Below, in pieces: positions 1 through 12,800 of a stretch of DNA of 64,000 nt. The DNA lies in assembly GCA_025201765.1 (NCBI GenBank), contig MU623390.1, forward strand, positions 156,356-220,355, in the 5' to 3' direction. Position 1 is the first letter of the stretch. The number at the start of each line of letters is the position of its first letter. The notes below the pieces were generated by a model. That model was not told the origin of the DNA. It saw only the letters and a list, made by a program, of their open reading frames with translations, and searched no databases. Position numbers and translations under genes: made by a program. This DNA is from Daldinia sp. FL1419. Taxonomy: Eukaryota > Ascomycota > Sordariomycetes > Xylariales > Hypoxylaceae.

Positions 1-1480
1 ATGCCAGGGACGAAAGATGTACGTATGATTAGTATCCCTAAATAACAAACCACAAAGGCACGGTATTAAGGGGGCGCTTGTGGGCCAACCCTTACGTAGA
101 AGTAGAAAGAGACACCCCCCAAAAAAAACCAACCATAAGAAGCAGTTCATGGCATGTAGTATACTATGCTCACGGGATTGCGGCGCCTGGAGATTAGTAT
201 AGTCCCACCAGAATAAAGCTTGTCCACGTCGTGACTCTTTAGGTATCTTATAGGCAACAACGGCAAAATAGGACGGCAGAGCGATATCAATGGCGAAAGA
301 CGATGGGATGGATGCGCGGAGAAGACGTTTCGGAGCACCTAGATGCAGCACTCAGATATCTCAAAGTTCCGTTGGGTTTTGTTTTTGTTTTGTACTTTCC
401 TACTCATACATCATATAAACTCCATAAGAGAGAAGGTCCTTTTTGTTTCTCCTTTTATGACGTCGAAGTCTATTTGCAAAATTCTCCATTCCGTGAGGCC
501 TTCCTCCTATGCGAACAATCCATGCCGCAAATGCAATTGCAAGAAAGAAGAAAAAAAAAAAGAAAGAAAAAATCAGTGCTCAATACTTTTGTCTAGCAAC
601 AATATGCTAACCTCCACAAGTGAAGAGGTGTCTAAGGGCTAACAGATCCGCGGACGAGTAACCCAGGGAAGGACTAAAAGAATCGCATTGATCGCCTACC
701 CCCTAGACATGATTCTTAGTAGAACCCATATTCTCTGCCAACAAAAGGAAGGACTTGTAACAACAATCCAACTCTGATGTAGGGGCCACTATTATACGTG
801 GTAGGTGGCTTGCTTTTCGTGAATAAACGTAATAGAGAAAGTAATTGTGGTACCAGGCTTATATCGACTGAGCTGACGAACTGGTGTAGTAATTAACGAG
901 CTGAGACCAGTCTCTTCCCGCTTATATGATAACCATATCAGCAGATCGCAAGGATGCACGGCTTCTCAATCCTTCCATTTTTAGGGGTATAAGTACTCCC
1001 AGGGGGCCGGGAGCCCATCGTGTACTGTATACTACCGTTCGTAATTGCCAACGTGGTAAGTCCGTTGGCCACAAGTCCATGTATTGGCAGGTCTCACAAC
1101 ACACCTTATTCAGATGGTATCCAGGAGGTTTTCATTGAAAGTAATCGGCCATTATTGGCGAATGGGTATCTGTCCACTGACCGCACCAAGAAAATTTGTC
1201 GAAATCACGGGGCACCACCGCCTCGGCTCCATTGTTCGGTGTCAAAACCAGAAGGATTAGAAAATTTTGATGATTTGGGTCAAGAAACACGATTTACTAG
1301 GCTGTAGGCCCACAATCTTGTACAGGACCCATAAGATGTAGAAGCGCCACATAAATTTCATCATTTGGTGATTCATCATAACGCTAGAGTCGAGTAGGGT
1401 AGACAGAAATCGGTCTTAGGAACGTGACATGGCTATCTAGGCCTCATGAATCATCTTCATAGTGAGTCCTTCGGACTGAG
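1..1480. other. Non-coding stretch downstream of the La-motif gene
   Basis: No ORF here has coding character; the longest frames are under 100 codons and have no recognisable sequence. The part next to 1480 should hold the 3' UTR of the minus-strand La-motif gene. I see no RNA gene or mobile element. Confidence 0.6.
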
Positions 1481-4204
1481 TTAATGTGCCTCGAGTTCGT
1501 GGCTCTCACTAATTCCGTTTGTGGCTGGGTGATCGCTTACAGCGCTATGAGAGGCATTAGGGAGAGAGCCAACTTGCTCGCCGAGGGACAAAGCTGCGGG
1601 CTTGTGGTCGGTGTTATCCGATACTAGTCCATTGCTAGAGGACTCCGACAAGGCTTTGCTTTGCTGGCTTGTTACGCCCAACCCATGGTTGCCCACTGGA
1701 GAGAACTCCGGGACGGCTGCAGACAGCTGAGAATCTGAGGGACGAGTATAGCCATTGACCCCGTTGCTCGTCGGAGAGACCACGCCATTTCCATAGAGGT
1801 AAGGCGCAAAATGAGCCTCTGCATTGGTTGGTGAGAACATTGGAGGCGCTTCACCCCCATGCTGATTTCCCTGAGGCCAAAATATCGGGAGGTGAGATGA
1901 ACGATAGTTCGTTGGGCCATCGTTCTGGGCGGTCTGGAATCGCTTATCCTTCTCTACGACAAACATCTCCCACTTCTCGCGACGTCGTACCTTCTCCTGT
2001 CCATCATCTGTTATGACGAACTCAATAAGAGAGGAAACTTCGCAAGCTAAGCGAATGATTTGATATTCGGCTATTTCTTGCATGCGCTTGAAACCGGCTA
2101 TGACGCCCAAAGGCACGAAACCTTGGGAGTCCATGCACTTTCGAAGGTACTCATCCTTGCAGAGATTGTCGATGGAGAAGTAGTACTCAACCTGTGATAA
2201 TACCCAACTTAATAGATGATTGGGGTCAAAAAATCCACTCAATGGAACATGTGGGTACATTGGAGATTCGTACGACATGCCCATTACTGGGTAAGAGGTG
2301 GCTCTCGCGGATGGGTGTCTAGAGTGCTGTGCGCGATTGGTTCCCGAACTGGGTCGACTACGGTGTTGGGGTCCCGTCGTTTGAGCAGGATATGCACCTC
2401 CATACGGCGCTGGCATGTAACCATTAGTGTATGGATGACTGGCTTGTCGCGAGTTTCCATTGTTCGGATAGCTGTAGCCGTTAGAACCCTGGCCGAACTG
2501 GGACTGCGAGTGGCTGGCTCCGTTCACGGCGGAGTGGCCTCCACGGGCGCGGGCACCACCTCTTATGCGCTCGTTGCGGCCCACGGAATTCTGACCCTGG
2601 AAGCCAGAATCTTTAGCACCGTCCCTTGTGGGCTGCGACGACCTGTGTGTCTCGTCGGCCCGCTGGTTTGAGCTTGCAACACGAGCAGGAGCATGCTGGT
2701 TCACAACTCCGTTTGCTGAGGGATCAGGCGAATTCTGCTTCGTCGCATCCGCCTTTGAGCCGGCCTAGAGGCAATGTTAGCGATTTAGGTACTTATATGG
2801 TTTCCATGGCTATTTTTTATATAAAAAAAAACTGTTACTTACGAATTGTGCTTCGCCTGAAGTCTTTCCCGATGCTGCATGGGCCTGCGCTTTTCGGCTA
2901 TCCCGGACAGTTGACACATCAACAGACGCGCGCTTAGATGCTGATGATGTAGCCACAGCTGCCCCCGTAGCCGCTCCATTGTACTGAGCTCGATCTGGAT
3001 AATGTTTAGCAAGTCGATAAGCCGTAGAGGAATTTGGCGATTTACCAAGTGAGGCGGTGGCAGCGTGGTTACCCCTCGCCGCAGCATCTCGTCCACCCCT
3101 CAAACCACCACGACCCCCCCGCGAACCGCCTCTTGAAGGCATAGGCGTGTTAAATGCCACGCTAGGTACAAATTCTATAGGCTGCCATTCCTTCTTGCTC
3201 CGGGGCTTGCTTGGGCCCGAATCCTCCTTCTGCTCCTTCTCGGACCTTCCAGTTTGAGTTTGGGCTTTCAGGCCACTCGCCGCCGTCTCGGGGGTCGGCC
3301 AGGACGAAGTATTAGTACCTGCAGGACCTAAAGCCTCGAAAGAAGCGCGCTCTTCGCTATTATTTAGTCTGGAGCCCCTTGGTGCCGATCTGCGGGGTGC
3401 TTGATTACCGTTGGCTCGGAATTGATCGAAGAATTCCTTCTTAGACTTCATGCCACCAGATGACTGCCTGCTGTTTGCTGTGCTTACTTCAGCGCCCTCA
3501 TTCTGCGAGGTCTTCTGCTTCTGGTCTTGTATCGCTGCGTTGAGAGGTCCATCAGTTTGATTTGTTACCACACCACTGGAATTATGTGGTTGTGTAGTGG
3601 TGGGGGGAGCAGTCTTGCTCTTTGCAGCCATTGCTTCCTGTCTCTGTGTCCATACGTTAACTGCTGGCACTGGTGCTTCAGACAGCTCTGGCTTAGGAGG
3701 CACATTCTCCTTCTTCTCCCGGTCCTGATCTTGACCAGACTCCTTCTCAGTTGCTCTGTTCTTCTTGCCCTTTCGGCCCCTCTTGCCGTCGCCACCATCT
3801 GTCGTTTGCGAAGCAAGGGTCTGGCCACGCCCCCGCCTCTCGGTACTTTGAGGCGCAACCTCGCCCAGCACTTTCTCAGAGCCCGAGCTCGGTAGGTTAG
3901 ATAATTCCACTGCTTTGTCGCTAGTAGAGGTAATGTCTGAATCGGTGCTATTTAAGCTAACGGATTCGGCCTTAACAGAAGAACTTCCAGTATTTTGCGA
4001 GCCTTCCAATTCATTCGATGTTGTCGAGATTGCGACGGACGGGGCACGTGTGCTAGGGGTAGGGACAGCATCGCGACTCTGCATGCTTGTCGTTGATGGC
4101 GCTTGGCTTTGCGAACTGGACTGGGACGCAGAAGAAGACTGCATTGTAGTAGTAGATTGGCCTTTAGCGGCCTGGGCGTATGAAAATGCTGCCGAGTTAG
4201 ACAT
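1481..4204 (-). CDS. La-motif (LARP1/Slr1-type) RNA-binding protein
   Basis: Two exons on the minus strand: 4204-2843 (454 codons, phase 0) and 2764-1481 (427 codons plus TAA), giving 881 aa. The intron 2765-2842 has donor GTAAGT and acceptor CTCTAG. The start at 4204 (MSNSAAFSYAQAAKG) is chosen because it opens with the short SYAQAAKG motif that begins many fungal Sro9/Slr1-like proteins; the in-frame codons upstream look like leader. Residues 1 to about 630 are low complexity: Ser/Thr/Gln-rich, a basic KRGRKGKKNR patch and an RGGSRGGRGG box near the end of exon 1. The La motif lies at about residues 639-724 (VEYYFSIDNLCKDEYLRK, then GFVPLGVIAGFKRMQEI), with the aromatic YYFS..NL signature of the family. 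The tail is disordered. Known family role: binding mRNA and promoting translation on polysomes in the cytoplasm; in animals LARP1 acts under TORC1. I see no LARP1 DM15 repeats, so it is closer to Sro9/Slr1 than to animal LARP1. Confidence 0.9.
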
Positions 4205-7200
4205 GATGCGGAAACTGGGCCTAACGATATTCGTATGTAGGTCCTGCAGTTGATTTGGGTATACAACAGAGTAGCGGCAAACCACCGGGCTGTCGCGTAC
4301 CTCTTAATAGACGAGGGGTAAATAATCTACCCACGCCCACCAACACACCAGGCGCTCAACCAACCCTGGAAGCACCTCACCAACCGAGGGTGGCCCTCCA
4401 GAAGTATAAATTCAAGTTGATCAACCTTCCAAGGGTAAGTGAAACTTGAGTCGAAGCTCAGATAGACTTAGCAGCGATACGATAATAATAAAATCGTCAA
4501 TGCGAAAAAGCTGTTACGCTAGTAGTAGGATTTCTCGTCGATTATATTTGTGGAATTAACGATGGGTGGGAGGATGAGGGACCGACAAGAAGAATTTTTT
4601 TTCTCCTTCTTATAAAAAATTTTGTCCAATGGTAGGTGGGTTTATCAATTTTTTGTAAGTGAATGCGGGGTGCAATCAACAAACCTCCCAGGTGTAAGTC
4701 AACAGAGGACAGGGAAGGTAGGAAAAAAAAAAAGTGAGTCAAGTGTGATATTGAATGGGAGGGATTTTTTTGAGTGGAAGAAGTAGACGACACTACGACT
4801 GCTAAAATAACCGTTGGCTGGTTACGTGAGTGACCAGCAAGTGGTGTCGTTTAGGTTTGGGAGGATTGAAGAGGGGAAAAAAATTATTGAGGGAGAAAAA
4901 CGTGACAAGTTATCCGAAAGATGACTGTGCTTGTGTTTGGGGCTGCAGCGGATTTTAGTTTGAGAACCGAACCCGATTTGGCCTGACCAACTTCAACCTG
5001 CTTAAGTTAGAAATCCCATAGATTTCGTCCTAGTTCTTGTTAGTGACTGGACGCTTTGAATTGCTGATCTTGGATGGTGAAATAAGAGAAGAGCGGTTCG
5101 GACCGTAATGGTTGCCCACAGTTTTTTTTTTTTTTCTTCCTCTTTTTTCTGTGTACGTGAGGGTGCGGGACAGTTCGCTGTAGTACCTGTAGGAAGACGG
5201 GAGTAATAAAAAGGTGTAGACGTACCTAAAGCTGATGATGACAGAACAGAATAGAGCGGGAGTGGATGGTAAATGTAAATCTAAGTAAGGGAAGACAAAA
5301 AGAGTAACTACCCAGTAAAAAGCTGGATTCACAGATTCGCAGAAGCGAAGTGTAGACTCTGATGCTTCTTAGATGTGTATCGTCTTCCTTTTTTTATTCC
5401 TTCCCAAGAGTCGCCGTACGCAGGGTTGAGAAACTAGGGTTTTAACAAATTGCAGGGTAATAAATGAGGAAGTGTGTGTTTGCAATGTTGTAAGAGTACG
5501 ATTGTGTGTAAATGGGATTATTTTGTGTGCAATGGAAAAAAAATTTAAAATTTCCCTCGTCTTTTGGTCCCTTGCTAAACGACCTAAGAAAAAAAAAATC
5601 CAGCTAAGATCGGGTAGCCGGTGGTTGTACGGGTTGAATTGGGAATTTCGTTACCTACAAAAAGGTACGCCGCGGTCAATAATTTAGCTGGAAACTGGCA
5701 GCCACTGATGGATAGGTAGTACTCGCTCCGTATCGGGACCCTCCACTTCAAGTAAGGTACCTAACAAATATAGTACGTCTGTGTAAATTTAACCTTTCTG
5801 AGCATACATTCAAGGTACAATGTACATGTAGTATTTCGCTGATGTATGTTTCTAAAGTCGGGTTAACAGTCTTTTATCTGGTAATTGCGATTCTATGAAA
5901 CAAAAGCAGCATGGAGCAGGCGCTCGAGATTGTATTAATACCTACCCAAATACGTATATTGTAAAAAGGTAGTTGCAACTTAATAATACAAAGTTTTCTA
6001 ACAAATGTAGAATAACAAAAACATTGTGGTAAGGCGAGTACTTAACCTAGTTAGGTAAATTCAAATAGGTACTAAGGGTCTAGGCGGAAACAAGGTTACA
6101 CGCTCTTTCACGGCTGTTGCTCGGCACAGGTAAGGAAATACATTGATGGCATCTTGTAAAACTAGGTACCTCCTAGGTAGTAAAGTTACTTGACATGATG
6201 TTGTAGCTTTGGGGCTTTAGATTGAAACGTTAGGGGGGGGGGATACCTACTTAGGTACACCTAGTTAATGAAATGCATCATGTACCTTGAAGTAACTAGG
6301 TTAGGCAATGAAGTAATTAGGTTAAATGTTTCCAAAGATTGTTAGTGTTACTGTGTGCTACTATGTAACTGAGAAATACACTAAAAGCATGACGCCTAGA
6401 GGCACTAAAAAGTCCACATCATTGAAGGTAATTCGTGGGCACGTACATGAAAGCTGCATGGTTCGCAACAAGACCCAGCACTAGAGCTAGGTGGTGTAAG
6501 AAGAATCTTCAGACTTGGAAAATAAAAATAATTAAGATTGAGGGAATACAAATGCGTTGTCTTGTGCTGCATTACGTTTGTAGGAGTAGCTAAGTACAGT
6601 ACCTCATAGCATACTCATATACTTTACAGTCTGACCGGTCTATGTGATTAGACAACAAATTCAACGTATAAATAGGTATGGACCATCGTTGTTAGCGACA
6701 ACTTATTATCCAAAAATAAGACACGTAGGTATAGTTGTAGGTATAGTCTAATTCCTCGCTGTACTTGAACCATTAAAAAAGAAAAAAAAGAAAAAAAAAA
6801 AAAAGATCGTCCTCTATGGCTTATGAGTGAGGGGCACGGGTTATCTATACCTTGCCAACCCGTAACCAAACCCGTAGCAAAGAGGTAGTTATACATATCT
6901 AGCTACCTACTTAGGTAATATCACCATATTAAGAACATACCTACCTACTGCCTAGGTTAGGTGCTTTACAGAGTATGCACAGAGTATGGGAATTTGGAGT
7001 AGGGTCACACCCAATTAAAACCGATATTTGGGTGCCTCTCCCAGATTGCAACAAAGTTCATCATGTTTGATTTTACTTATCATTTCTCTAAGTTTCCCCA
7101 TCACCCGAAACTGTATCTACTTCCTGGTAAAAATATACGATATCTCAAGTACTTGTCTAACTGGTTAGGATACCTGTCATATTTGTGTATTATTTCATTT

Positions 7201-8628
7201 TGCGTAAAGAAGCTTCTGGTTAGGCTGAAAAGGGGTGCACCAACCGCATCTTATCTTCTTTAATGTCTTCCGTCCATCCCGTGCGTATCCCATACATATA
7301 ATACCCCCCCTCATAGGGCGAACGGACCTGATAGCTTTCAATCGTCTTCTAAACAAATTCAAGGCCTTCTATTCTTATATTACTCATCTATTACTTATCG
7401 CTCTCTGCGTGGGGGTGTTTGAACAACTAGATTGTCTTTTTCATTTTATTTATCTTTATTACATATTTCCCTGGACTAAACATCCCTCATTTTGCCCCGC
7501 GTAAATAGAGCTTCCGTTTTTAGATCAATATAACATGTGAATCGTATTCCTACCTTCCGGTAAGCTCCTTTTGATATCGCTACACGGCCTCCTAGTCGAA
7601 TTCTAGATCCCCTTACCGCGTCATATCTATATATTCTTTGTAGTATCGTAACCATGTCTTAAAGCCGTCGTTGATTCCCATGCTATATATTCTGCCTGTG
7701 CGACACTCAGGACCAGCCACATCGGCCATCGTGTTGCTCCGCTTTCTCAATTCGATCATCTACCGTATTTTTTATTTTTATTTTTTAATTTCTTTTTTAA
7801 AAAAAACGTACTTACCTCGTCCCTAAATTCGCTCCGCTTCTTCCGCCCGCCTTGAGGGTTTTTCTTGGTCTATTGTAATACAGCATTCGGGAATTGTCTC
7901 AGTAACACACGAGTAGTAAATTAGACACCTAACGTATCGTCGCGAGCAAGTATTAGCAAACATGTGTTCGATTCGAGTCTTGAAACATGTCTCCCGCCAG
8001 TATGAGTTTTACCTGACCGGCTCTTTCTCTGAAGTTCCTTATGCTTAGTAGGTATTTCCAAATTGTCTAGGTAGCTTCTTGGCTCGTTTTTTTTTGGCCA
8101 GACCGTAGGATAATCTATCTCTAGGCAAAACGGGGCGCAGGCTCCGAGGACCGCGGCCGAGGTTCGAGAAATTGAACAGGGGACGCCCAGCCCCAACCGG
8201 TGGTCCCAAATAAGTAGGTAGCCACGCCTTATCCGTGGCGCTCGTTGAATACTTGGAAGAATCGACATTCGAAATGGACACATGAATATGCAATTGAGAC
8301 TGATTCACGTCAAAACAGAATCGAAATTAAGATTTTATAGAATATCATCTGATAGATAGATTATGCTTCTTATGTCCTGTTTACCTAATACTTGAAGGGG
8401 GTAAGTATTCTTGTCTTATACCCCTATATCAATACCAACCACCTAATCATCTATAATGCAAGTTAACAGAGATTTGAGATAACACAGACGCTTTACCTTC
8501 GCTCTTATTAACCATATAATTCTCTCTCGTCCTAGTAAACGTGTCCAAATCATCGCAACCTGGAAGCGAGGCTGATAGACTTCTAATCGCAATACGAGCA
8601 AAATACAATAATATACAACGTGTCAGGT
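4205..8628. other. 4.4 kb intergenic region without a supported gene
   Basis: It holds the promoter/leader of the La-motif gene and the 3' side of SFT2. AT content is high, with many oligo-A/T tracts (for example around 5119-5150 and 6775-6804). Copies of a short palindromic motif of the type ACCTA/TAGGTA occur around 6165-6180, 6243-6260 and 6900-6960. Small ORFs are short and lack coding character. Confidence 0.55.
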
Positions 8629-9806
8629 CTAGCCGGTCATCCACGTGGCTGCCCTCCGCGCCCCAAAGCTGGTAGCGATTCGAAGGCCACTTGAACCCAT
8701 CGGGAAATAGCTGACGAGGTACCAGAGAAGGCACACAATCTGGATAATAGCGGCTATTAAAGTAAGGGGACCATTGTGAAGCTGTAAAAAGTTAGTCGTC
8801 ACGATCTTCCTTTAGAGCGGACGGGCAATGACTTACACCCATAGAGAAGTAAATAGTCAATGCAATCGATCCGAAGTAAGCTGCTGTAAATGACAAACGT
8901 GGTCCGGATGTTAGGTGCTGCAGATATGCCATAGGACCCATCATGGCACCAAAGGAACAGAGAAATAGTATGGAACCGAAGGTCCATCTAGGAGGCAAGA
9001 TACTGTTAGTACATTATCCTCGCGTCGCACATCGCCCGCGCAGAGCGCAAACAAGGAGCAAAAAAAATGTCGTAGAAAGAAGCTTGGATCTACCGGGCTG
9101 ATCACCCGTGTCTTTATGCAAGATTGATACATATGCAGCAACGGCTGCTTGCAGAGATCTTCATCTTATCCAGTGTCGTAAGGGTGCTATCTTTGACCAC
9201 GAGGACAAGATGGCAGGGGGGTAGAAGCTGGGAAGCTAGGGAACTAGGAGAGTCTTGGCCTTACAAGATGACGAATTTGCTGGGCTTGGTCACGAAGACC
9301 GGCCACAAAATAAAGCACAGCAGAAAGCAGACGAAAGCAGCCAAGTTACAGGCACCGAATATTAGCAACCGGTCCCATCGGCTCACTAGGTAGAAGAATC
9401 GGGATTTCAAGTCAGTCTTAAGGAATAGCTACGGTGGGTCGCTGCGTCCATGTGCGAATGTAAGACAAGCCGCGCGCCGCGCGGGAGATGCACGTGGTGA
9501 CAACCATTAAAGGTCCGCCTAAAGGTCCGCTGCAGGGGAAACTATAGGACTAAAAACAAGGAGGGAGAAGTGGGAGGAAGACTCACGGACAAACCATCCT
9601 TCCTCTTCTTCACGACGATTGCTGGCTGGTAAAGGAGCGCCAGCGCTCTCTGTAGTGGGTAGTTGCACATATCCGCGGTCTCCAAAGGGATTCAACGACT
9701 GTATCGACGATAGTAAACCGGATCGCTGTGACGTATTGGCCGGATATTCGTCACGGCGCGACCATCCTAGGGAGTTCATGGATTCCCTAAAGGATGCAGA
9801 CGCCAT
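8629..9806 (-). CDS. SFT2: Sft2-type Golgi vesicle-transport membrane protein
   Basis: Four exons on the minus strand: 9806-9587, 9385-9265, 8987-8837 and 8781-8629, giving 214 aa, close to the roughly 215 aa of yeast Sft2. Donors are GTGAGT, GTAAGG and GTAAGT; phases 1, 2 and 0 join cleanly. The N-terminal cytosolic part (about residues 1-75) begins MASASFRESMNSLGWSRR. Four membrane helices follow: LLIFGACNLAAFVCFLLCF (about 80-100), TFGSILFLCSFGAMMGPMA (about 115-135), FTAAYFGSIALTIYFSMG (about 146-164) and LIAAIIQIVCLLWYLVSYF (about 171-190). The protein ends ATWMTG. The family is conserved and works in endosome/early-Golgi vesicle fusion, genetically linked to the t-SNARE Sed5. The start is the first ATG followed by conserved sequence. 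Two introns are long for this window (277 and 201 nt). Confidence 0.95.
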
Positions 9807-12800
9807 TGTATATAGATTGTCTCTCGGTCGCTTAATTTTAAACTCGCCGTCGCAATTATTTGGTTCCGCGACCGCAAAAGGACGGCGATGTCGGTCTTGG
9901 TAGGTACGAATGTGGTGAGAGTTGCGTGTGGTATGGAGATATACGGGAGCGGATCGTGCGGGAGATGCTACTTCGTAGTGGATGTTACTATGCGTCAAAT
10001 GACCACCTCTCTTCTCGTTTTGGGGCTGGGAGGCGCTGATGGAGGAGGCTGTGGGTTGATGGAAGATGAGATGCGTCGATGTGTCTACTTGGACTTATTT
10101 GATGTCGCGTTTAAAGAAGCACTAAAAATGAAGTGTGGTGGAGAGTGCCAGAGTGCGTAAGGAAAATGCATCAGCCCAGAGCCATGAGCCACACGAAGAC
10201 AGATGCGGTTGGTGGTCTGTGCGAGTGGGGAGTACTGGTATAACACTCAGATGTACGTCATTGGCTCATTAACCTGCATGTGGCTTCAAACTGATCCCGC
10301 TAAGATGAGACCCGCTTAACTTTGTCCTACATATCCGTACATATCCCACAGATACCTTGTCTCAAGATACTGCACGTCTGCATACCCGGTACATATCTAT
10401 CCTAGTATCTACCTTGTAGTACCACCTATATACCTTCATCCATCTACATATGTATGCCAATGTGTGTAGCGTAGATAATGCTGTATATATGATTGTGGTT
10501 CTTTAAAATTAAAACATGTTGCCATACTTGAAGGGCTCGGAATATTCTCCTAGTCGTCATACCCGTAAGAACTTCCAATTTAGTCTAAAAAGTGGGCATG
10601 GATGGGCGCATTAGATGGGCGCATTAGATGGACGCGTGGTTTTTGTGAATAATCCCATGGTAGCCTGGATATTCGCAAGTTAGTTTGTCGACGCAACTCG
10701 CTAATCTGCTTCCCACCCTCGTAAATCTAAGCATCTGCCTGCCTACTCCGCAGGTGGACGCATGCAATACCCCCCTCCCAGGTAGATCCCTATCAGGTAG
10801 ATATTCCGAGTTGCCTGCGAAGTCGATGTAATTTATACGCAAGTTCAGATGGTCGCGTAGATTTGTCGGTTGAGCGCTTGCGTATACCACATCGATCTAT
10901 ACATACAGACACACAGACACACACGAAATCTATCTACCTTGCTTATCATCAAGGTGTGTTAGAAGCGACGCATCCTATTGGTGGTAAGCGCTTCAGTCAT
11001 CTAAACTTGGGTTATACCTCTCCTGATGGTTGCAAGACCGGCCAACTTCTTGGGGCGCGGGGAGCGCGGGTAGGAAAGTTGTGGAGTTTCTACTAGGTTA
11101 GGGACTTATCAAGGAGCAATGCTTGTTAGTATAAGACGATAGTAATAGATAACCTGCGTAGATAATATGAATAGTATGGATGGTATTAGCTTGGGGTTTC
11201 ATCGTAACCGATCATTCTCAAATTAACCATCATGTATTTTCATTCGACTTGTCTCGAGTTTGCCAAGTCCATAACTAGCTATTAATACTGTTTTTTGTTT
11301 CTAAAGAGATAAAAGCCTTACCCGTCTATTTGAAGTGTCAGCTGGGTCCCTTTAATTGCTAGGCCAGCTGGGATTACCAATCACGCACCGTGCCGAACGG
11401 ACGCTATCCAAACTCTATCTATGACCGTCCGAGGTGCTGGATGCGCTACGAAAATGATTGGCTCCTGCTGTTGATGCTGGGGGATGCAGAAGCCGCGGAT
11501 CGTTATGGGGAACAGGCCGGCAACATTTGGGAACCTGCAGCCTTGAGTTACATCGGAGCTGTCTTCGGCCGGCAAAGGCCAAGACTTTTACTCTTATACT
11601 CCACCTACCACAGCTTCCCTTCACGTCAACCTGCTGCCATTCTATAGAGCATGTAAAAGTATGTATGTTCCAAGATCTACCCCTCCATCGTCAACAGATC
11701 ATACTACGTTGTATATGCAAAGAGACTCTATCCTACCATTCGAAATGACTTCATCGTCTTCGTATTAACACGAAGATATTCCAGAAACGCTGCTGCCGCG
11801 CGGGGCCCTTTGGAAAGATTGAAGATCATCAACTAATTCGCCTTCTCTTGCTTTGAGTATATGGAGCTCCGCCTATACACTCTACACGGCGCGCATGATT
11901 ACCCCCCTGCACGGGAAATTTATAATGGGCTAGGGACCAAGCTTAGTATAGAGCAAATAGAACATGGAGCCTAGAAAGTACCGTTCGCGCACGCAAATGC
12001 TACACCCCGCCGTCAATAGAGTAGAAACGAAGAAACGACACTTACACGCGCGAGTTCCCTAAAAGCGGGTTCCTTACGCAAAAACCCAGATCTCGCAGTC
12101 TTCGGTCAGCCTGCTAACCGATTCAAGGCATGGCCTCAATGACAGTGACTCACATATCGCATAGGGATCATGCTGACGATTTCCAAGGTTTTGTCGTTCG
12201 GATTGCCCAAATTCCCATGTCTTCGACCACACTAACCACACTTTCCGATAGATCCTCGTTTATAGCCTTAGGCCAAAAATAAAGGGGGGAAGAGAGAATT
12301 GTGTCTCACCTAGGTGGGTGGGTTGGCTGACTTCGGCCGGGTCACGAGTCTAAGTGCCGCCCACCCTTCCCCTTCTGTCTTTTCTAGACAGGGGCCCCTC
12401 TTCATTACAGTATGTATTCTGACGATAAGATAAAGCTCGGTTGCGCGGTTCGCGGTTGCCATGGAGTGAAGTAACTTCGTATGAGTCCGGTGAGAGTTGG
12501 GAGAGACACATCCTTCCCGCTTTCCACCCTACACACCATTATCAGTTCAAACGGGGCGATTCCAAGTTTATACCAAGTCATAAGACGCGTGAATAACCTG
12601 TTTAGGTAGAAGAAGAAGAAGAAGAAGTGAGAAGAGGTTTGGGGGGATTTTTGTCATCTCACCTGGGGGTATTTTTAGACGGACATAAACGTACATAGAT
12701 ATTCGAATATAAAAAGCTATGCACCCCACGTCCATAGCCCAATGAACGGATGTTTCTGTCATCTCAACGACTGTAATTAATCAATAGGGCTGACACGACT

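Noticed and set aside
2216..2671. 151-codon plus-strand ORF
   Set aside because: Antisense shadow of exon 2 of the La-motif gene.
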